DNA of 64,000 nt, from the NCBI RefSeq assembly GCF_022201045.2, contig NC_068560.1, forward strand, positions 34,931,001 through 34,995,000, given 5' to 3'. Positions 46,430 through 59,592 of the stretch are shown here, one piece after another. Within the stretch, counting starts at the first letter, position 1. Every line of letters begins with the position of its first letter. The notes beneath the pieces were generated by a model. That model had not been told where the DNA came from and ran no database searches. It saw only the letters and a program-made list of their open reading frames with translations. Made by a program: the position numbers and the translations under genes. The DNA is from Citrus sinensis. Lineage: Eukaryota > Streptophyta > Magnoliopsida > Sapindales > Rutaceae.

Positions 46430-49400
46430 AAGATGACAGCGTTTCCGGGAAAAGTTTGATGAAATTTGCCTTTGGGTTTGACTGTCTGAACGGGGAACAT
46501 GCAACTTGTTTTATCCGTTTATAAGAAAAAATGAAAATTGGATTTTGGATTTATAATGGTAAGGAGTTAGGTGGGGATTTTTTTTATTCTTTTGTGGGAT
46601 TCAATTGAAATTTTATTCAGTGGACAGCTTAATTTAGGCTATCGAAGTTTTGGGAGATTTTAATTTAATTAATTAATTTGATATTTTCCACTTTTGTTTG
46701 TCGGGAAAAACATATAAAAAAAGAAGAAGATGCTTTTGACTTGTTATAGTTGTACGTGTGAATCTAAAATCTCCCACCCTTTTGCTCAAGTTTATAACGT
46801 TGCATTCAATTTTTAACTAGCTTCAACTCCAATCACTGAGTTAACTTGTTTTGGGTTTTTAACAAAGGAACCATTAACTGGTTTTGGGTTACAAGGGAAC
46901 CACAATTCCTCCCCCACCCCACAACAAAAAAAATTTTTTTTTTTTTTGGGTGTCTTTCAGTTGGTCCAAACAATTAGGACAAAGAAACTAACTAATCCAA
47001 TATTATGGGATATGCAAAAAAATATACCGCGGGGGGTTTGTTTATTAAATAAAGCATTAGTTCTTCATAAACAAAAATCCAGAACATGAGGAAGAATCTG
47101 GAGTTGAAAAAGATTATGTTTAAATGACTAGATTACCCTTCTTCAGAGAATCTTTCTCAAATCCACATTATGATCCCCACGTACCGATACAAAAAGACAT
47201 ATTTTTTTGTTCTCGCCCTTTTCTATTTTTGTTTTTATTGCTATTATTTTTAGGGTATTTTCATTTCTGCAAAATCGAGAACAAGATTACACATGTACTT
47301 ATTTTCAGAGGCAAGTTGATAGGCCAAAAGCCAAGGCATTGGTTCAACCGTTCAACTTACAGCTCGTTTCACGCGTGGGTGCATGCGCCACCTAACATGC
47401 GAGCGTGTACTTAACGTACGCGTTGGAACACGTTTATTGACTTTTCTTCTTTTTGTTTTAATTCCTGTTTTGATCATTTTCTAATTTTCCAGAGAATAAA
47501 ATAAAACATTATTTGATTTCGTCGTTCCCGTTGGTTAGGGTTTGGTCGAAATAGAGAAGCATTGCTTATTGTTATGAACCCAAATCAAGGTGAAAAGGGG
47601 GAAAAAAAAATCTATCTCTTGAGAATTTGAATTAAAAAAAAAATTAAGAAAATATATCATTATTATACGTTAAATACAATCAAAAGGTTATTCTTAATTG
47701 GAAAGGAGCACAAAGTTAAAATTGACTATTAAAAAACAATGTTGATATGATAGTTCAAAAATGGAAGCAAATAATGCTTGTGATCAATAAGATAATAAAG
47801 ATACAGGCATTCATTCAAAACTTGTATGTAATGGTCAGAATCAATTTATATGTTTCTGACCCCCAAAAAAAAAAAAAAAAAAGATAACGTAACTTTAATA
47901 ATGTCACGTACATAGAGTCACGCATTAAAGATTAATGGGCGGAAAAATTTTTAGTCTTTAATTATTCAATAAGTAAAAGATTAATTGCATAGGTAAAATG
48001 CAGTCATTTGCATTTTTTTTTTCTAAGATCAAGTAACAACACAAAAATTAAATTAAAGAGGATTTTGTAGTATAAAGTCAGAAACATGAGCGGCGTAATA
48101 AAAGCTCGTGTGCCGCTTGTAATATTTGTGTAATTCCAACTTTATAAAGAAATTAATTGATTTTTCTTTTATCTATAATTATTTACTCCCTAATTTATTA
48201 ATCAAAAAAACAATAATGATTAAGTTTTTATATCGTACCCCTAAATTTCATATATAATTATGTGGTATGTGAGAGGGGTTTTAAAGTGCTAAGCATCTTG
48301 TACCACCAATTGAACCAACCATTTTTTTTTTTTTTGGTTACAGTTAATTGAACAATTTTTAATTAGCATTTAATGAATAACACACATGAACCACTGACAA
48401 AGCTGGGTAATAAGCCACTTGTCTCAGATAAAGTTTGAGTTGTTCAAATGCTTCGATTGAAGAAGATTTTCTTGTACAGAAAGCACAAAGAATCCGGTTG
48501 CTGCAACATAATTTATACAGGTCTTAATTTAAAAAAAAAATTGAATAACTATTGTTTTCTTTTTTTCATTTAATACCTATACTCAATTACACATGTAATT
48601 GCTCTACTAAAAATTGTGGGCTATTTGCTTTCTACACCAATGACAAATAGCCTGAATAACATTTTTGTTAATAAAACAAAAATTAAACTAAACTATTTAT
48701 TAGTCATAAACGATTTTGAATAATAATATAGTAGAATACGAAATAGCCGTTTGCTAAGTTATATTATCTGTAATCTATGGCTGATATATAATACCGTAAC
48801 ATAATCAAATTGATTACTCTAAAAATCACATTGATATTTAAAATCATGATTATTTAGTCTTCAAATATTCTCAAAATCTTAATGTACTTAATAATTTTAA
48901 TTCATATAAATCATTACGTTATGATCAATGTAATTTCAACAAGTATCTAACTCGATCGTGTACTCCATTCAATAACTTGTTATTAAAAAAAATAACAAGA
49001 AATTATTCTAGAAGCTTTTAATGACTGGGCAGTGAGTCATATTTATAATAAACAATTGGAAGCATGAATTGTGCAATGAAAGTTTCAGAAAAAATTTCTG
49101 AAATTGAATACTTGTGATGAATGAACACACCAACGTCCAGAAGTATTATACAGCGTACGTGCCATTGCCATCATTCAAAGTTTATTCTTCTAAGGCATGC
49201 TGTTTGGGTAATCTTGGATTAGACAATTTATCACGTCAAAACATGATTGAGTATATTTTAATTGAAATAAAGGACACGTTTGGGGCAGCTCGCAGCTGCT
49301 CCCCAGGACAATTCTAGGGGAATATCTAAAATCCGATACGGTGCATTGTGTGCTTTTTTATGTTACCCCATGTACGTACCAAACCATTAATTAATTATAA

Positions 49401-49929
49401 TCTTATAATATAAGATACTTATTGCTTCTAATTCTAAACATAAAGAACCCAATGAACCCACTAACATCAGTCAATTTCATGCTAAATTAATACTAAAAAA
49501 TTATATCATTTTCAGTATCATTGAGACATTGACCAAATTATTATCATTATTATCATTATTATTATTTTGGATGAGAGGAATCCAATTGGATCTAATTAGT
49601 CAATAATTGAGATTTAAAAAAAATGAAAAAAATAAGTTTCCTTTTTTGAGGCATGAATTCCAGGAGCAAGATTTGATTATGAACGAGTGGAAATAATGAT
49701 CAAGTAATTAATCAATCAAGAGATGAAGCATAATGCACGATAAGTTAAGCTACCCTGTGCGTGAAAGAAAGAAAAAAAAATTAGTTTTTAAACATCCATA
49801 AGATTTTAATAAAATACATGCGCGAAGCTATATTTGCTTAATTCCGTAGAATTTATCGATTTTTTTTAATAATTAAAAAAGTTTCCTGTCTTGTAGCAAT
49901 AAATAGCATGAACGCGGAGAATTTATTAA
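46430..49929. other. intergenic, AT-rich
   Basis: No gene supported. Poly-A/T tracts dominate, and short frames (for example near 47124-47414 and 49114-49317) lack protein-like features. Confidence 0.5.
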
Positions 49930-50692
49930 GGTAGCGTTTATATTTTGGATTGGAGTGAGAATCCTAAGATTGAGAATGTGGAGTGGGAGTGGGAGTGGGA
50001 GTAAGAGTAGGTTGTTTACTTACATTGAAATGGGAAAATGGAATTGAAACCAGAATCCAATTTATGTGTTTACATTGTCTTGGATTGGGAGTAAATAGTT
50101 TTAAATTATAATTTTACCCTTATTTAAAGAATTATAATTTGTAATTAAAAAATTAATAAAAATATATATTTAAAAAATAAAATAAATATTTTATTATATT
50201 TGTAAATTAATAATAATTATCAATATTCTTAATTATGTAAATCATAATTTTTTAATTAATTTAAATTTAAATTATGTGAATAAAAATTATTAATAATAGC
50301 AACACAAATGAAACATTATTATTGATAATATAGTACAAAATTAATAATTTCGTAGAATAAAATATTTATTATTATTAATTAAATAAATAATTAATATTTA
50401 TTAAAATTAGTGTTTAATATTATTATTTTTAATGAATTTAATTTATAAAATAATATAATATTATTATTTAAATAAATATAATATTTATTTATTTTAATTA
50501 TGAGGGTAAAAAGGGAAGAGGGGGGAGTGGATTCTCAATCCCACTTCTCATTCCAAAATTAGGTGGAACCTACATAGTGAGAATCTTACTCTCCCCTTAA
50601 AAATAATAAGTAAATACTGAAGTGAGAGGAATTCACACTGTACACTCTACACTCTACACTCTACACTTCCACTCTAAAAAATAAACACAACA
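49930..50692. mobile_element. MITE-like element, copy 1
   Basis: Begins GGTAGCGTTTATATTTTGGA and ends CTCTAAAAAATAAACACAACA, an imperfect terminal inverted repeat (GTTTA/TAAAC core). The 5' end contains GTGGGA repeats, the middle is about 90% A+T, and the 3' end has ACTCTAC repeats. It is clearly related, in the same orientation, to 55980-56820. A flanking TAA on the left and CAA on the right could be a 3-bp target duplication with one change, hinting at the PIF/Harbinger group, but that is tentative. Confidence 0.7.
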
Positions 50693-50700
50693 CAAGCAGA

Positions 50701-51206
50701 GGCGGATGCAGCACATGACTAGTGGGGGCTCAAGCCCCCACTGGCAAAAAAAAAAAATTTTAAATAAAAGAATTTTTTTAATTTTTTAATTAACTCCATT
50801 AAATTTATTAAAATAGTCACCATAAAATTTAAACTTTGACTTTAAAAAAATATTAAAATATATATTTTAATTAAAAATAATGATAGCCTACTATTCAAAA
50901 TATTTTATATTCTAAAAAACATGGTTAATTCTTCCAATTTATATAATAATAGTAGAACGAATATTTTTAGTAATAAAACTCATGAATGATCATCTTTGGA
51001 ATCAAATGAGATAAGCGATAGTTTGGTTGTCTATATAAGAAACAATAAATTTAATAATATTAATAATAAGTCTATTGCATAACATTTTTAAAATATAAAA
51101 ATGCGTAGAGACTAATTATAAATATTTTATATATTCAAAATTTTAATTTTTTATATTTTATTATTATCTAATTTAGCCCCTAATAAATTATTTTTTTAGA
51201 TCCGCC
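50701..51206. mobile_element. short repeat element ending GGCGGAT...ATCCGCC
   Basis: Starts GGCGGATGCAGCACATGACT followed by GGGGGCT-CAAGCCCCC and ends TTTTTTTAGATCCGCC, giving a 7-bp perfect terminal inversion. The flanks ACACAAGCAGA and ACACAAGAGCAGA look like a target duplication with a 2-base difference. The interior is A+T-rich with no coding capacity. It sits directly beside MITE copy 1, suggesting insertion at its edge. Confidence 0.45.
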
Positions 51207-54200
51207 GTTGAACACAAGAGCAGATGAAGCTTCTTGTTCGTGTTGTGTCCATCCAATATTTCGATGTTTGACTGACAAATGCCTCAAAATAAAGGCTGTG
51301 GCTAAGTTACAGTACAGCCACTCTTGCACGGTAAAATGAAAAGTGGGGCACAAGTGGGGCCCACAGCATTTGGTGAGAGTGCTGTAAGGTACAGATTCTG
51401 TACCGTAGCATTCTCCCAAAATAAAAACACCGAAGGTGTGAGAAATTTTTGTTGATAAGAACGTGCTGTACAATTTTGACTGCAATGGACTACAGTCACT
51501 ACGCATGTTTTATTGTGCAAAATTGACGTTTGCATGAATTGTACGTAATGTCACGAGTCATCTTGAGCCTCCCAATGTCTTAGCTTTTTTTGTTAGCAGG
51601 TAATTACATTAATATTTATGATTAAACATATAATTAAGATTATAATAATACATTAAATTTTTTAAATATTTATCCAGATAAATAATTCTCGTAAGAGATT
51701 GATATTTATACTCTATTTGTATTTTGTAAGAAAAAAATATTATAAATTAATTTTACTCAATGTGTGAATTTTATTAAGGCAGTGGTTAAATTACGTAATT
51801 TATAACTTTCGTCAACCCAACAGTTATTATTAAAAATATGCATATAATTTTTATTATTTATACTTTATGTTATTAGTAGTGATTTTTAAATTAATGTACG
51901 TTACATAATTATATAACTTAACAAATTTCTTTTATTAAGATTCAGATGAAAAATATTCTACTCAAAACTATTGAGTTATTGACATTTTATGGTAAATTTC
52001 AACTCATGTTGATGACATAAATTATTAGAACTATAGTTGGACAAGAATTTTGTTTTATCTACTTTTTAAACCAGAATAAAACATTAAATCACATTTGAAA
52101 ATACAACTGTACATTGCCGACATGGCTTTGCACAACAAAATCTTTAAGACAATATAAAATATATTTTCATTCATGGAGTTTTGAATGGAGTCAGGTCAAA
52201 GTCTAGTTCGTGCGCTCGTGAGACTTCCCTAAGATCAAGATTATTACAGCAAAATCTTCGTTGTCATTTGTCGACTCCTAGGAATTTACCGGTGTCCCAT
52301 CAAAGCACCAATGGATACAGCAATTTTGGACAAAGATGATTTATCGGATATATGCATATTAAATATATAATTAATATTATTGTACTGAAATTTTTTTAAT
52401 TTTTGCAGTTAAAAAAAAACGTTGAGTCTCTATTTAAATAAACATAATATTTGTTATGGCACAATTTAAATGTCCAAGTTCATAATGAACCAGATCCATC
52501 AAAATTTTTATCACGTATAATATACACATTCAATCATTCACTTTAAACAATTTCGTTATTAATATGCAATTTAGGTTACTATTGAAATATCACACATGCA
52601 GAGTTATTTATTTATTTTTTAACATAAACATATGCACATTGTAAATTTTGAACTTGACCTTCAAATAGTGTTGTCTATGAACTTAATCATTCTTTAATCT
52701 TAAAAAGTCATATTTGAGTTACCTCGGAATCCATTTAGCATCATAATTAATGCTTAATTATTTGGTTTGAGCAACTTTCTAGGTGATATTATTTTATATA
52801 CGAAGAGTTTTACGTACGAAAGGCCGAATGTGCGAATTGATTATGAAATGAATCGCCTAGTGAAAAGGAACGAGCATAGAAAAAAGAAGAATTTCCACGT
52901 GGTAACATTTAAAAAATTTTTGTGCAATTTTTTAGGTTCAACTTTAAAGTTTATTCTGTAATACGCGTAGATATCTAATAACGTTTCACGAAAGTAGACA
53001 CATAAATTTCGTTTCATTTTGGACCATCAGTCGCGCGACTCCTCTGTTATTCATTTTTTCACGGAATTGATTTAAATATCGCGTGGATCTAAAAAATGGG
53101 GGAAAAGAGGAAAAACAAAAAAAAAAAGACACTCAAAGATATGTTTATTGTTACAAATAATCTAAAAACATAAATTATAACGGTGAGCGAGGGCCGTGTG
53201 AATGTAAAAACTATGAAGTGTGAATATTTATACAATTTTTTTTGTTGGATTTACAATTTTACAGTAGTATGAAATTTTTTTTTAAATGTTATAAAATTTT
53301 TGTACAATAATCTATTCATTTCACAATGTTGTAAAAGTCTTTCACACTATTGTCAAACTTTTAAATTTATATAAATATTTGTGCACTTATATAAAATATC
53401 GTGGGTCTATTTGTACATCATGTCGGGTCAATTTTGAAGTTCTCTTTTTTCATTACGTTACTAAAATAATATTAATCAAACTCATTTGGTTTAGTACAAA
53501 TTATTTAAAATGATGATTTACCAATCCCTCTTTTTTTTTTTGTTCTTTTTTTTTTCCTTGCGTAGTAAAAAGAAATTGAGTGTAATAGAAGCTTGCTTGT
53601 GAATGAGACTATAATCTAACACAAATTCAGGCGTAAAATTCCCTTGAAGAACAAACCAACCGACCACACGAGACATGATCCACGCTTTAGTTTTTTGGTT
53701 TAAAGATTTTATCCAACATTTTTCAATGAGTCTCCTTCTTGGTCTTTGAAATCTGAATGGTCAACGTAAATGGTGAAGTGGAGATCTTATCCATTTTGAT
53801 TGATATTAAAAGCCTTGAGATGCCTTCTATTAAGGGGAAAAAAGCACCGTGTTTCAGAATTTATGAAATTTCAATCCACCCGAAAGAAAAAAGAAAAAAG
53901 AAAAAGCATGGAATCTATGAAGCTTTTCATATACGTCAATATACGTTTGTTGTTTGAGTAGTTTTTGTTATCATTATTATTATCATCGTCATCAGCGTTT
54001 TATTATTTTGGTAAGAGTTGGTAGGCTATTGCTTGTATGTACAATTGAACTTCATAAAATATCAATAACAGCTCCAAGCATTTTAGATAAAATAATTAAA
54101 AAGGAATAGATTTTGTATGGGTAATAATCAGTTCAATCAATAATTTATCTCAAAATATAAAATATGGTTTTATTTTTCGTTTCTCTTTGTTCTTCAAATA

Positions 54201-55247
54201 TTGCGTTACAACTAAATTATAATTAAAATAAAAAATTTTATTACGACTTGTTTAAATGGCTATGCTGCTATGGTATAGCTTCTAAATATGCCCGTATTGT
54301 GTTGACAGGTGACCTCAAATTTTATTGAGTTTGCTTATAAATATTTGAAAGAGGATTTTACCTTAGTGAAATTTATCCTCAATACTTTTTAAGTGAACAT
54401 TTTGCACATAAAAAACCACTCGGAGAAATGGCTTTTAGACATACGGTATGGTTTTTCTTGGTTCTTATTTCGTAATAATTTTTTTTTTTCTAAAACATTG
54501 GTTTGAAATTTGAACTTTTTAGATTGTCGAAATGCAACTAGAAGCGATCTAAGGTGCAATTAGGCTAATGCAGTATCGAATGGAACCAGAGATATTTGAC
54601 ACCTAGATTCGGCCCACCAAAGCCGAAGATGGGCTGAATTTGGCCCAATAAGCGGATAACATTAAATTTTAATTAATTGATGGACCAACAATTTAATTGT
54701 ATTTAATATTTATTTTATTATTTAAAAAATATTACAATGTTTTAAAACCATATTTGATTTTGCAATGTGAAGACACCAACATGTCGTACGATTTTATAAA
54801 AGAGTAATGATTCAGCCACAAATTCTTGTACAAACTTATTTTGTACAAACTGACGTGGCATTAATTCATTACTCTTTATAGAAATATAACCGATATATCG
54901 TTGTACAATTTACAGGATAATGGATAGTCGTAGAATTTTCAATCCAAATTAAAAATTGGGGGACAAGTCACACAAATTTAAATAAACTAACAACGTGTCA
55001 CAGTTGTAAAATTTTTGCTCTGGAGTAATTTTATAACATATTAACAAAAAAGGATTATATAATTCTCGAACACCTAGCACCTTAAACTTGGTCAATTAGT
55101 TAGAGAAATAGAAAATACGTCAATATGGATAATATAATAATTATAGAATATATAAATACTGAAATCATATAGTTAACCCTCGATAGCATTGAAACCGAAT
55201 ACAACATCGATAACAAAACTCGTACCATAACAACTTAATTAAAAAAA
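51207..55247. other. intergenic, AT-rich
   Basis: No gene supported. Includes a small palindrome GGTACAGATTCTGTACC near 51388-51405 and a foldback at 54798-54880. Confidence 0.5.
54798..54880. repeat. 85-bp foldback, probable small MITE
   Basis: The left arm TAAAAGAGTAATGATTCAGC and the right arm (minus strand TATAAAGAGTAATGAATTAA) pair around a centre containing TTGTACAAACTTATTTTGTA. The whole unit could fold into one hairpin. A flanking TA is compatible with a TA target site. Confidence 0.6.
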
Positions 55248-55567
55248 TTAAGATTGCTTGGACAAAATAATTGACAGCCTTTGGAATGTAGATTCATCAC
55301 AAGGTAGTATAATTTTATTCTGCTTATTATGAAAGCCATACTCCTCGGCAGCTTTATCTAACAATTGCTGAAAGATTGGATTCTTCAAATAAGAAGTTGG
55401 AACCGTTTCGTTTCGGTGCCCCCGTAGACCACAAAGTGACCCTTTGGAGCTCTTGATCTTATTGCTTCATCTTTAACAATTTTATTCTTCGGCATGGTCG
55501 CCGAAAAGACAGAATAAAAGTTATTACAAGGGAAGTGTTTGAAGTGATCGATCGAGAGACAAGGCAT
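55248..55567 (-). pseudogene. SAUR (small auxin up RNA) family gene with frameshift
   Basis: The minus strand reads MPKNKIVKDEAIRSRAPKGH from ATG 55495 (an upstream ATG at 55567 adds 24 residues), then FVVYGGTETKRF, the start of the SAUR core. Within a few codons the frame hits a stop (55385). The rest of the core continues in another frame: VPTSYLKNPIFQQLLDKAAE, EYGFHNKQNKIILPCDESTF, QRLSIILSKQS, stop at 55248. The expected RFVVPTSYL is missing about seven bases, so the copy is broken unless the deletion is an assembly error. SAUR genes are single-exon, auxin-responsive, and encode small regulators of cell expansion that inhibit PP2C.D phosphatases. No intact neighbour copy is present in the window. 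Confidence 0.8.
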
Positions 55568-55979
55568 TTGAGTTTGAAAGAGATTGTGTAAGAGTAAGTA
55601 TATATAGAGGTTGTAAAGTGTGCCCCTAGTGGCTGGGGACGTTAAATTTTTTATCATGAGATTTGAGATAAGGTATGTAGAGAGAAAAAGTAACATGCAT
55701 GCATGCAAATTTGGCAGAAGATTGAGCTAAGTAGTAAGTACTGTCCTTGCGTACATGCTAAGTGCATACATACAAACACATGCACATGCAGAGAGATTAA
55801 GACTGAGCATGTGAGGTAATTCTTTAGTCGTTGATCTTATACCGCTTCTCCAAGGATGTATGAATGTCCGCATATAATAAAAACACGTACATAATTGAGG
55901 TTAATTATTACATACATAATTGAGTTTAGATATTGTAATAATCAAAACAGTGTTGTTTAGCCTTAAATGTAAACACTAA

Positions 55980-56820
55980 GGTAGCGTTTACTTTTTGGAT
56001 TAGATTGGGAATCTTGGAGAGTGGAAATCCTAGGATTGGGAGTGTGGAGTGGGAGTGGGAGTAGGTTGTTTACTTACACTGGAATGGAAGCATGGAATGG
56101 AAATCAGAATCCAATTTATGTGTTTACTTTGTCTTGGATTGAGAGTAAATAGTTTCAAATTACAATTTTATCCTTATTTAAAGAATTATAATTTTTAATT
56201 ACAAAACTAATAAAAAATATATTTAATGAATAATATTTAATTTATTATATTTGTAAATTTATTATAATTATTAATATTCTTAATTATGAACAATAAATTA
56301 TTAATTGTAATTTTAATATAAAATGAAATGTTATTTTATTTTATATAATTATATTAAATTTATTATTATATAAAATAATAATATAATATTATTTAGTACA
56401 AAATTAATATTTTCTTAGAATAAAGTATTTATTATTATTATTAAATAAATATAGTACTATTATTTTTAAAATAAATATAATAATATTATATTTATTAATT
56501 CTCTATTAATATAATAATAATATTTTAAAATAATTTTAACTTATAATCAATGTAAATTATTATTTAGTTAAATATAATATTATTTATTTTATTTTATTAA
56601 TTATAAAACATAAAATTAAAAAAAAGGGTAAAAATGGGAGAGGTGAGAGTGGATTCCCAATCTCACCTCCCCCAATGGGAGTCCCACTCCCACTCCCCAC
56701 TCCAAAAATGAGTGGGGCCCACGGAGTGGGACTCCCAATCCCTCCCCATTTTAAGTAAGTAAACGCTGGAGTGGGAGGAATCCACACTTCTCACTCCCAC
56801 TCCAGCAAGTAAACACAACA
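55980..56820. mobile_element. MITE-like element, copy 2
   Basis: Begins GGTAGCGTTTACTTTTTGGA and ends CTCCAGCAAGTAAACACAACA, related throughout its outer parts to 49930-50692, including GAATCCAATTTATGTGTTTAC and the GTGGGAGTGGGAGT repeats. A+T-rich centre. The trinucleotide TAA flanks both ends (55977-55979 and 56821-56823), a possible target duplication. No coding capacity. Confidence 0.7.
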
Positions 56821-59592
56821 TAAAATATTTACACATCTACAATCGAGGAGGAGTCGTTTGATTGTATGTAGCATCAATGCCTTTTCTTTCTTGGGGTTCG
56901 TGGTGTGCGGTTCAAATTACAATTTATGTGTCCAAAGTGTTGGGTTTTTAAGTCTAAAACATGCTTTTGTAGATTGTAATGTTCGAAATTCCAAGTCTAG
57001 CGGCGGCTTAAACTGCAAATCCAATTTGTCAACTTCAAAATCAAAAGTAAAGAAGAAAGAGTTTCATACAAGTATAGCATTTTTAATGTTCCTTTATAGA
57101 ACTATGAGAATTCTTATTTGTAAATTGTCAACTTTGGATCTATCCTATACATACTTCGATGTATAAGATCTAGTTAAATTTGAATCTTGTAAACGTCCGC
57201 ACTGGATAATGATTCCCCATGTGAAAGCTCTGCACGTATCATTTCGCAGTCACTCTTTTCGTTTCTCTTGCTAGCTAGCCAATGAGTAATGAAGGTTGTG
57301 GATTTTGGTTGCATGCATATTATGAGGCTCTGACTGAATCAAAACTTGTCCCATACCCTATACTATGCAAAATTTAATCATGCTATATAGCTACAGAAAG
57401 AGAAATGATGGAGTTGATCAGACAAAGCACCAAAAATCTACGGAAAAAGCATAAAGCAATAATTTAGTTGCAAGCGACTGAAGAAAATATTAGTACGCTG
57501 GCTAGATTACTTGCCTTTTAAGTAAAGTTTAATCACTTCCATATTTTTCTATCCATAATTATTCGAGAAGTTTTAGGTACTGTATATACACATTTTCTTG
57601 TAATTAGAAAGAACAGATTATTAAATATTCGACATCAGTGCAAAGTGCAAATGTTTGCATATTTTGAAATGCAAATGAGGTCGTAGTAGTTAATTAACTA
57701 TACAGTGCTGTCCATCTTGCTGCAAATTATATTTAATCCGTCGGACGTCACACTGACAAATTAATTCTGTCAATGAAATGCCCCGAGAATGAAGATGTAT
57801 TTGGGCGCGTTGAAAGAAGGTAGAATCAGAAGATGAACTTAATTATCAGTTTGGAAGTACTTGGAGTCAACAAGTTCAGAGTCCAACTCTAGACATTAGA
57901 TTGGGGCCCCTAGAAATTCAGACTAGTGAAGTTAAAGGCGCGAAAGACAACAAGTTTCATCATCTTGACAACCCCACTACAAAAGATTACAAAAAATAAA
58001 TAACCACATATATCAAAAGCACATTTATTCAACTAGTTAATAAGGGGGACCAAAATCAGACCGTGGATACATCATACTCTTTAATATTCAAATTTCAAAG
58101 AATCCAAGTAATAAGCCGTCGGCAACAACTTGTTACTTGAATTGGTTGACACTTCTTCCTTTCATCTATAAGGGATGGACGTTCAAGATCAAGTCTCTTT
58201 ATATTTATGAGTTAAAATTTTCTATCCGAATCAATACATATCTTTTAAATGTGAATCAATAATTTTGACCTCTTAAATCACCTATACGGATATTAATTGG
58301 GTATGTTATCTAATAGGATAATAATATAGCGTACATATGAGTAGAACTCATTATTAAAAATTAATTGGTAAGAAGTATGTAAGGAGAATGAGCAGAGTGC
58401 CTATATAACTCTCTATCGAGATTTAACTTAACATGTCGAATTTAGTTAACGTCTTACAATCCAACTGTATAGAATACAATTCATCCTAAAAAAAAAATGG
58501 ACTAGTAAGGTGAGAGAATGCTTGAAATTCTTATAAATCCACGTACCAAGTCTTAACTTAGTTTGTGGGACTCAAAAATTAGAGTTGTGACAAAAAATTA
58601 ATACACACACACACACAATAATTGGAAGAAATGGCACCGAATTAGAGATCGTGCCCTCCATGACGTGAAAGATAAGGGATGAACTATGACGTTATATGGA
58701 GTATTGACGGCGGACGAGAGAGAGGGAGAGTTTTGTCGAGCTAAAATAAATCTGCTTGCACATGGGAGTCGATAAGTCTTCAAGACTCCAACAATCCATC
58801 GTAAAACTCAATGACAATCACTCCACGTACGTGCTACAAGAACATATATAAAGTTTACCAGTTTTAATTCACAGTTGCTAATTTTGTAATGGAATCACGA
58901 TTTGGCACATTGAAGTTGATGGATAATTAGTACACGTTAAATGCAGACTAAGAGCGCTACTTTTTATTAAATGTTTCAGCGTATGGTTAAACCGCTATAT
59001 AATCAAACATAATTGCACAACATTTACGACTTACAAACATCAAACATTTCTATGATCTTTTACGCTAAAGAATTTATGTAAACAGTAATTACGGCTGCTT
59101 TGTGGAGTTTAATATTAATTTCTTCTGTTAAGGTACTTTTCAGCTATTGACAGGTGAAAAATATTGGGAAATTGGAAAAGTAATGCATTGGAAAGAAATT
59201 GCTAATTTGCCACCAGGTGTTTGGATAAAAAGAAAAGGAGATAAATTGGAGAAAATTAATCAAAAGACATGCAGATTACTGCACATGAAACATACAACAA
59301 ACTATAGTTTAAATTTGTAATTATATTAAACAATAGGGAGCTAAATGTTATTATCCCATACATGGACCATAATTTTCCCTTGATAGGACTATAATGTTAT
59401 TTAATTACACACCAACTCATTTGCCCCAGTTAACTTCTAGATCGGTTCTTTCGTCTTCACCCGACCAAAATTTTAGATCAAAACAAAAATGTAAGACGAA
59501 ATCAAAGCTGCAATCAACTCACAAAGTCAAAATCCCTGATATCTCTCTGGATTCAAAGAGAGAGAGAGAGAGAGAAAGAGAGAGAATCCATC
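56821..59592. other. intergenic: upstream region of the fucosyltransferase gene
   Basis: No gene supported. A GA-repeat tract at about 59558-59586 lies immediately before the FUT13-type start codon and is probably in its 5' leader. Confidence 0.5.

Noticed and set aside
46078-46500. 140-codon minus-strand frame upstream of the invertase
   Set aside because: It runs through the TATA box, G-box and CT-rich leader; the peptide has no domain and is better explained as promoter and leader sequence.
51290-51420. Possible foldback around GGTACAGATTCTGTACC
   Set aside because: Only the small central palindrome is convincing; the longer arms pair poorly by eye.
53757-53957. 66-codon plus-strand frame near 53.8 kb
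   Set aside because: Lys-rich peptide from A-rich sequence, no splice partners and no recognisable motif.
55385-55708. 107-codon SAUR frame starting MHACMLLFLS
   Set aside because: The upstream residues do not resemble a SAUR N-terminus; the ATG at 55495 (or 55567) is more plausible, and the frame is broken anyway.
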